Assembly: GCF_014857905.1 (NCBI RefSeq) | Contig: NZ_JACYXE010000012.1 | Location: forward strand, 24,054 to 88,053 | Origin: Agilicoccus flavus | GTDB lineage: Bacteria; Actinomycetota; Actinomycetes; Actinomycetales; Dermatophilaceae | Reading direction: 5' to 3' | DNA: 64,000 nucleotides | Shown: piece by piece, positions 62,701 through 64,000 of the stretch | Layout: each line of letters starts with the position of its first letter | Numbering within the stretch: the first letter of the stretch is position 1 | Notes under the pieces: model-generated | The model's database searches: none | Told to the model about the DNA's origin: nothing | The model's input: only the letters and a program-made list of their open reading frames with translations | Translations under genes and position numbers: made by a program

Positions 62701-63467
62701 GTGTGCTGCTCTCCGACGCGCGCCCGGGCGGCGAGATCTTCTGCTTCGCCGCCGACCGCGCGAGCCTCGACCGGACCGCGTTGCTGCTGCTGCGGTTCGG
62801 CATCAGCTCGCACATCGACGGCGGCGGTGACGACTGGGTGCTCGACGTCGTCGACCTCGACAGCCAGCGCCGCTTCCTGCAGGAGATCGGCATCGACGGG
62901 CCCGCCGCCGGAGAGGCCGAGCGGCTGCTGCAGATCGTGCGCGTCGTCTCGGCCGGCGACGGGGGCGCGGACGCCGCGGCCCGCGACGCCGGGGAGGCCG
63001 AGTCCGCCGCGCGCATGGGGCCGGCCGTCTCCGGCGACATCGTGGAGGAGCCGCTGCCGCTGTGGCAGGAGGTGGCCGGCGTCGTCGCCGACCCGTGCGA
63101 CTCGGGCTCGCTGCGCCAGGTCTCCGCCGTGCTCGACCGCGCCGACCTCGACCTCACCGCCGTCAACGACGTGGAGTGGGACCCGATCCTCGACATCGCC
63201 TACGACGGCACCGAGGACGTCTTCGACGCCACCGTGCTCGGCACCCACAACTTCATCGCCGACGGCATCGCCGTGCACAACTCCATCGAGCAGGACGCCG
63301 ACATGGTCATGCTGCTGCACCGCGAGTCCGTGTACGAGCCCGACTCCCCCCGCGAGGGCGAGGCCGACATCATCGTCGCCAAGCACCGCAACGGCCCCAC
63401 CGCCACCATCACCGTCGCCTTCCAGGGGCACTACAGCCGGTTCACGAACATGGCGACGAACTTCTGA
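59796..63467 (+). CDS. dnaB: Replicative DNA helicase DnaB with two inteins
   Basis: Precursor of 1,223 residues; removal of two inteins would leave a 461-residue helicase, normal length. Extein parts: N-terminal primase-binding domain (PPQDVHAEQSVLGSMLLSKDAI), the Walker A ARPAMGK/ST interrupted by intein 1, FSLEMSRNEI, Walker B LVIIDYLQLM, RxxQVSDLRESG/SIEQDAD interrupted by intein 2, then the C-terminal motif. I chose GTG 59796, with GGAGG 11 nt upstream, because GTG 59772 has no ribosome site. An unspliced protein would lack a working P-loop, so activity depends on splicing. Confidence 0.96.
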   Translation: MSLARLERSGEVEPAPRGEGPEDRVPPQDVHAEQSVLGSMLLSKDAIADCIESTRGVDFYRPAHETIFDAVLDLYGRGEPADAITVADELTKRGELGRIGGQAYLHQLISAVPTAANAGYYAQIVAERAVLRRLVDAGTRIVQMGYGTGGGDVEEIVNAAQAEVYQVADKRGGEDYHLLGELLEATADEIEHASGSSGEMVGVPTGFTDLDDLTNGLHPGQMIVIAARPAMGKALALDTELPTPTGWTTMGEVQIGDEVLGADGRPTAVVAATDVMTGRPCYELQFSDGATIVADEEHQWFTETRASRKSFQAARDKRNRCISQQTFGAVRTTAEIAATLRCDTADRRLNHSVPLGEALQFAEADLPVGPYTLGAWLGDGSSASASITVADVEIVAQIELEGYVVDKLGAPLRYGIRLPKAEAESRECVVCGTAFVPRSVGVKTCGRSCGGRSKGIGERYVRPSCPDCGLPYAGGRRCRACTARRGSVQAILRTVGVLGNKHIPATYQRASETQRRALLAGLLDTDGTVSNVGCPQVTTTSPRLAEDIRELIVGLGYRCSVGRKRVPGRTPTSSTAFTLTFSSDEDVFRLERKKIVHKELRSRTFQRRNSRFITAVEAVESVPVRCIQVAAPDHLYLAGRSMIPTHNSTLALDIARAAAIKNDQATVVFSLEMSRNEITMRLLSAEASIQLQHMRKGTMRDDDWAKLARTMGEVSEAPLFIDDSPNMSLMEIRAKCRRLKQRHNLKLVIIDYLQLMSSGKRVESRQQEVSEFSRALKLLAKEIEVPVIALSQLNRGPEQRTDKRPQVSDLRESGCLPACTRIVRADTGAEVTMGELFETGARDVPVWALDDSLRYVPRHLTHVFRTGTRDVYRLTTASGKVVRATDNHPFLTYGGWAALGDLRAGDRIAVPRHVPAPSAHDESWSDEDVRTAAGLVAMLPEAGIPADLFSVPKRQIALFLRELFTRAGGVLLSDARPGGEIFCFAADRASLDRTALLLLRFGISSHIDGGGDDWVLDVVDLDSQRRFLQEIGIDGPAAGEAERLLQIVRVVSAGDGGADAAARDAGEAESAARMGPAVSGDIVEEPLPLWQEVAGVVADPCDSGSLRQVSAVLDRADLDLTAVNDVEWDPILDIAYDGTEDVFDATVLGTHNFIADGIAVHNSIEQDADMVMLLHRESVYEPDSPREGEADIIVAKHRNGPTATITVAFQGHYSRFTNMATNF
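60495..61736 (+). other. Intein 1 in DnaB Walker A, class 3 features, with LAGLIDADG endonuclease
   Basis: 414 residues inserted at GK/ST, followed by Ser. Residue 1 is Ala, not Cys or Ser. It has His65-x-Trp67 in block B (EEHQWF), Cys393 in block F (VRCIQVAAPDHLYL), and Thr412-His413-Asn414 at the end. That is the W-C-T triad of class 3 inteins, where the block F Cys starts splicing. The endonuclease motifs WLGDG (Asp146) and LLAGLLDTDG (Asp291, Asp293) keep their acidic residues. Between them are two Cys4 clusters (C195-x2-C198-x13-C212-x3-C216 and C232-x2-C235-x9-C245-x2-C248), zinc-knuckle-like. Confidence 0.93.
62238..63281 (+). other. Intein 2 at the DnaB DLRESG/SIEQDA site, class 1, endonuclease decayed
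   Basis: 348 residues beginning with Cys and ending His-Asn before Ser. Block A is CLPACTRIVRADTGAEVTMGEL, block B ATDNHPFLTYGGWAALGDLRAGDRI, and block F/G DVFDATVLGTHNFIADGIAVHN, all intact for class 1 splicing. The insertion site is the one used by cyanobacterial and Rhodothermus DnaB inteins. In the middle only one relic endonuclease block remains (RQIALFLRELFTRAGGVLL), where the expected acidic residue before the Gly pair is missing, and no first LAGLIDADG block is seen. It probably splices but cannot home. Confidence 0.92.
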
Positions 63468-63758
63468 CCGGTTGTCGAGATGGGCCATACTTTGTACAAA
63501 TCGGCCGATTCATTGTTTACGCGGGACTCGGCGTGTCACCTGGACGAACGCCTTGTAGGTCTGCATAATTCGCCTCTTCACTCGACGGTGCTGGTGGGCT
63601 ACCGTGAGGAGGCTGGTACATAAAGCGAGGGCGCCCCGCTGCAACGGGACGCCCTCGAGTAGCACGACCTGATCCGAGCTAGGGAGACAGGAGGCGTTGT
63701 GGTGCCAATACTAAGGCCGGTGCCCGATCCTCTCCAAGGGCTGCCCGAATGGGAGTTC
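63468..63758. other. Non-coding gap between dnaB and the IS3-type element
   Basis: No gene is recognised. The first ~90 nt are locally AT-richer than the surroundings. A hairpin with 13-bp arms and one mismatch (63626-63638 and 63645-63657) probably terminates dnaB or a neighbour. The rest shows no clear feature. Confidence 0.6.
63626..63657. terminator. Hairpin downstream of dnaB
   Basis: CGAGGGCGCCCCG and CGGGACGCCCTCG pair with one mismatch around CTGCAA, about 160 nt after the dnaB stop. Terminator role is likely but the distance leaves doubt. Confidence 0.6.
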
Positions 63759-64000
63759 TGAACCGCCCCGGGATGTCGGGAGACTCCAGATCTTGGGAAG
63801 GTTGGAGTCATGTCGGGAAACGCGTCCACGAGGTACCCGCCTGAGCTGAAGGCTCGGGCGGTGCGGATGTTCGAGGAGGTCCGTGCCGATCACGCCACGG
63901 ATTGGCAGGCGATGACGAAGGTCGCCGAGCTGCTCGGGGTGAGCACGGCGGAGACCGTCCGCAAGTGGGTGCGCCAGGTTCAGGTCGACCAGGGCGTCCG
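63759..64000 (+). mobile_element. IS3-family insertion sequence, left end, continuing past the window
   Basis: TGAACCGCCCCGGGATGTCG at 63759 onwards looks like the terminal inverted repeat of actinobacterial IS3-family elements, which start TGA(A/G)CCGCCCCGG. About 50 nt inside it the OrfA-type transposase gene begins. The right end is outside the window, so completeness and the target duplication cannot be seen. Confidence 0.75.
63810..64000 (+). CDS. IS3-family transposase OrfA, N-terminal part
   Basis: Runs off the right edge; 63 codons are visible. It starts MSGNASTRYPPELKARAVRMFEEV with GGAG before the ATG, followed by a helix-turn-helix (WQAMTKVAELLGVSTAETVRKWVRQ) typical of IS3 OrfA proteins. 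PPELKARAVRM is the usual start of this family. OrfB and the frameshift window would lie beyond the edge. Confidence 0.88.
   Translation, partial: MSGNASTRYPPELKARAVRMFEEVRADHATDWQAMTKVAELLGVSTAETVRKWVRQVQVDQGV

Noticed and set aside
63599..63829. Small minus-strand gene between dnaB and the IS element
   Set aside because: Its sequence is low-complexity Ser/Arg/Pro, it overlaps the hairpin and the IS end, and it lacks a ribosome site.
1..64000. CRISPR arrays, rRNA or tRNA genes
   Set aside because: No regularly spaced repeats, cloverleaf-like or rRNA-like sequences were found by eye; a covariance search was not possible here.

Overview
This is a very high-G+C bacterial chromosome segment. 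The gene order at its left end (rsmG, parA, parB, trxA, trxB, anti-sigma gene, sigM, pseudokinase gene, murJ, DUF6049 gene, NUDIX gene, pcnA) is the conserved origin-proximal order of Actinomycetota such as Mycobacterium. Protein flavour, leaderless genes and the inositol genes suggest a soil or water actinobacterium, perhaps of the order Micrococcales; genus cannot be read from the sequence.

Layout. Nt 1-14,100: origin-proximal housekeeping block (16S rRNA methylation, chromosome segregation with several parS-like sites, thioredoxin system, SigM region, lipid II flippase, CCA-adding enzyme). Nt 14,100-22,200: a hypothetical membrane protein, a TetR-ABC export operon, a bifunctional penicillin-binding protein and a polytopic membrane protein. 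Nt 22,400-24,300: rpsF-ssb-rpsR-rplI. Nt 24,300-51,200: a myo-inositol catabolism island lying between rplI and dnaB, which are close neighbours in many actinobacteria. Nt 51,100-59,100: a PhyH-type oxygenase, malic enzyme, DUF2237, a BCCT transporter and a MATE exporter. Nt 59,100-63,500: a DnaA-box-rich region and dnaB, which is split by two inteins. Nt 63,759 to the edge: left end of an IS3-family element.

The inositol island holds iolC, iolD, iolB, four TIM-barrel isomerase/epimerase/dehydratase proteins, four Gfo/Idh/MocA dehydrogenases, a Cgl0158-type aldolase, a transaldolase, two SDRs, an NTF2-like protein, a TauE-like permease, an ABC importer, an MFS sugar porter, a universal stress protein and one GntR/UTRA regulator. 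At least six promoters carry the same 16-bp palindrome (core ATGTCCTnACAAA), most exactly 2 bp upstream of a TTGACA-like -35 box; a seventh promoter has it overlapping the -35. This is an almost self-evident local regulon, and the GntR protein is the natural candidate to control it. Uptake (ABC and MFS) would feed the dehydrogenases, then IolE-type dehydratases, IolD hydrolase, IolB isomerase and IolC kinase, then aldolase cleavage. The malonate-semialdehyde dehydrogenase (IolA) is not in the window.

The most interesting points are the shared operator with fixed phasing, the transaldolase at the head of the iolD unit, the two very different DnaB inteins (one with class 3 features and zinc-knuckle insertions, one with a decayed endonuclease), a pair of long inverted-repeat intergenic elements, and a DnaA-box cluster in front of dnaB.
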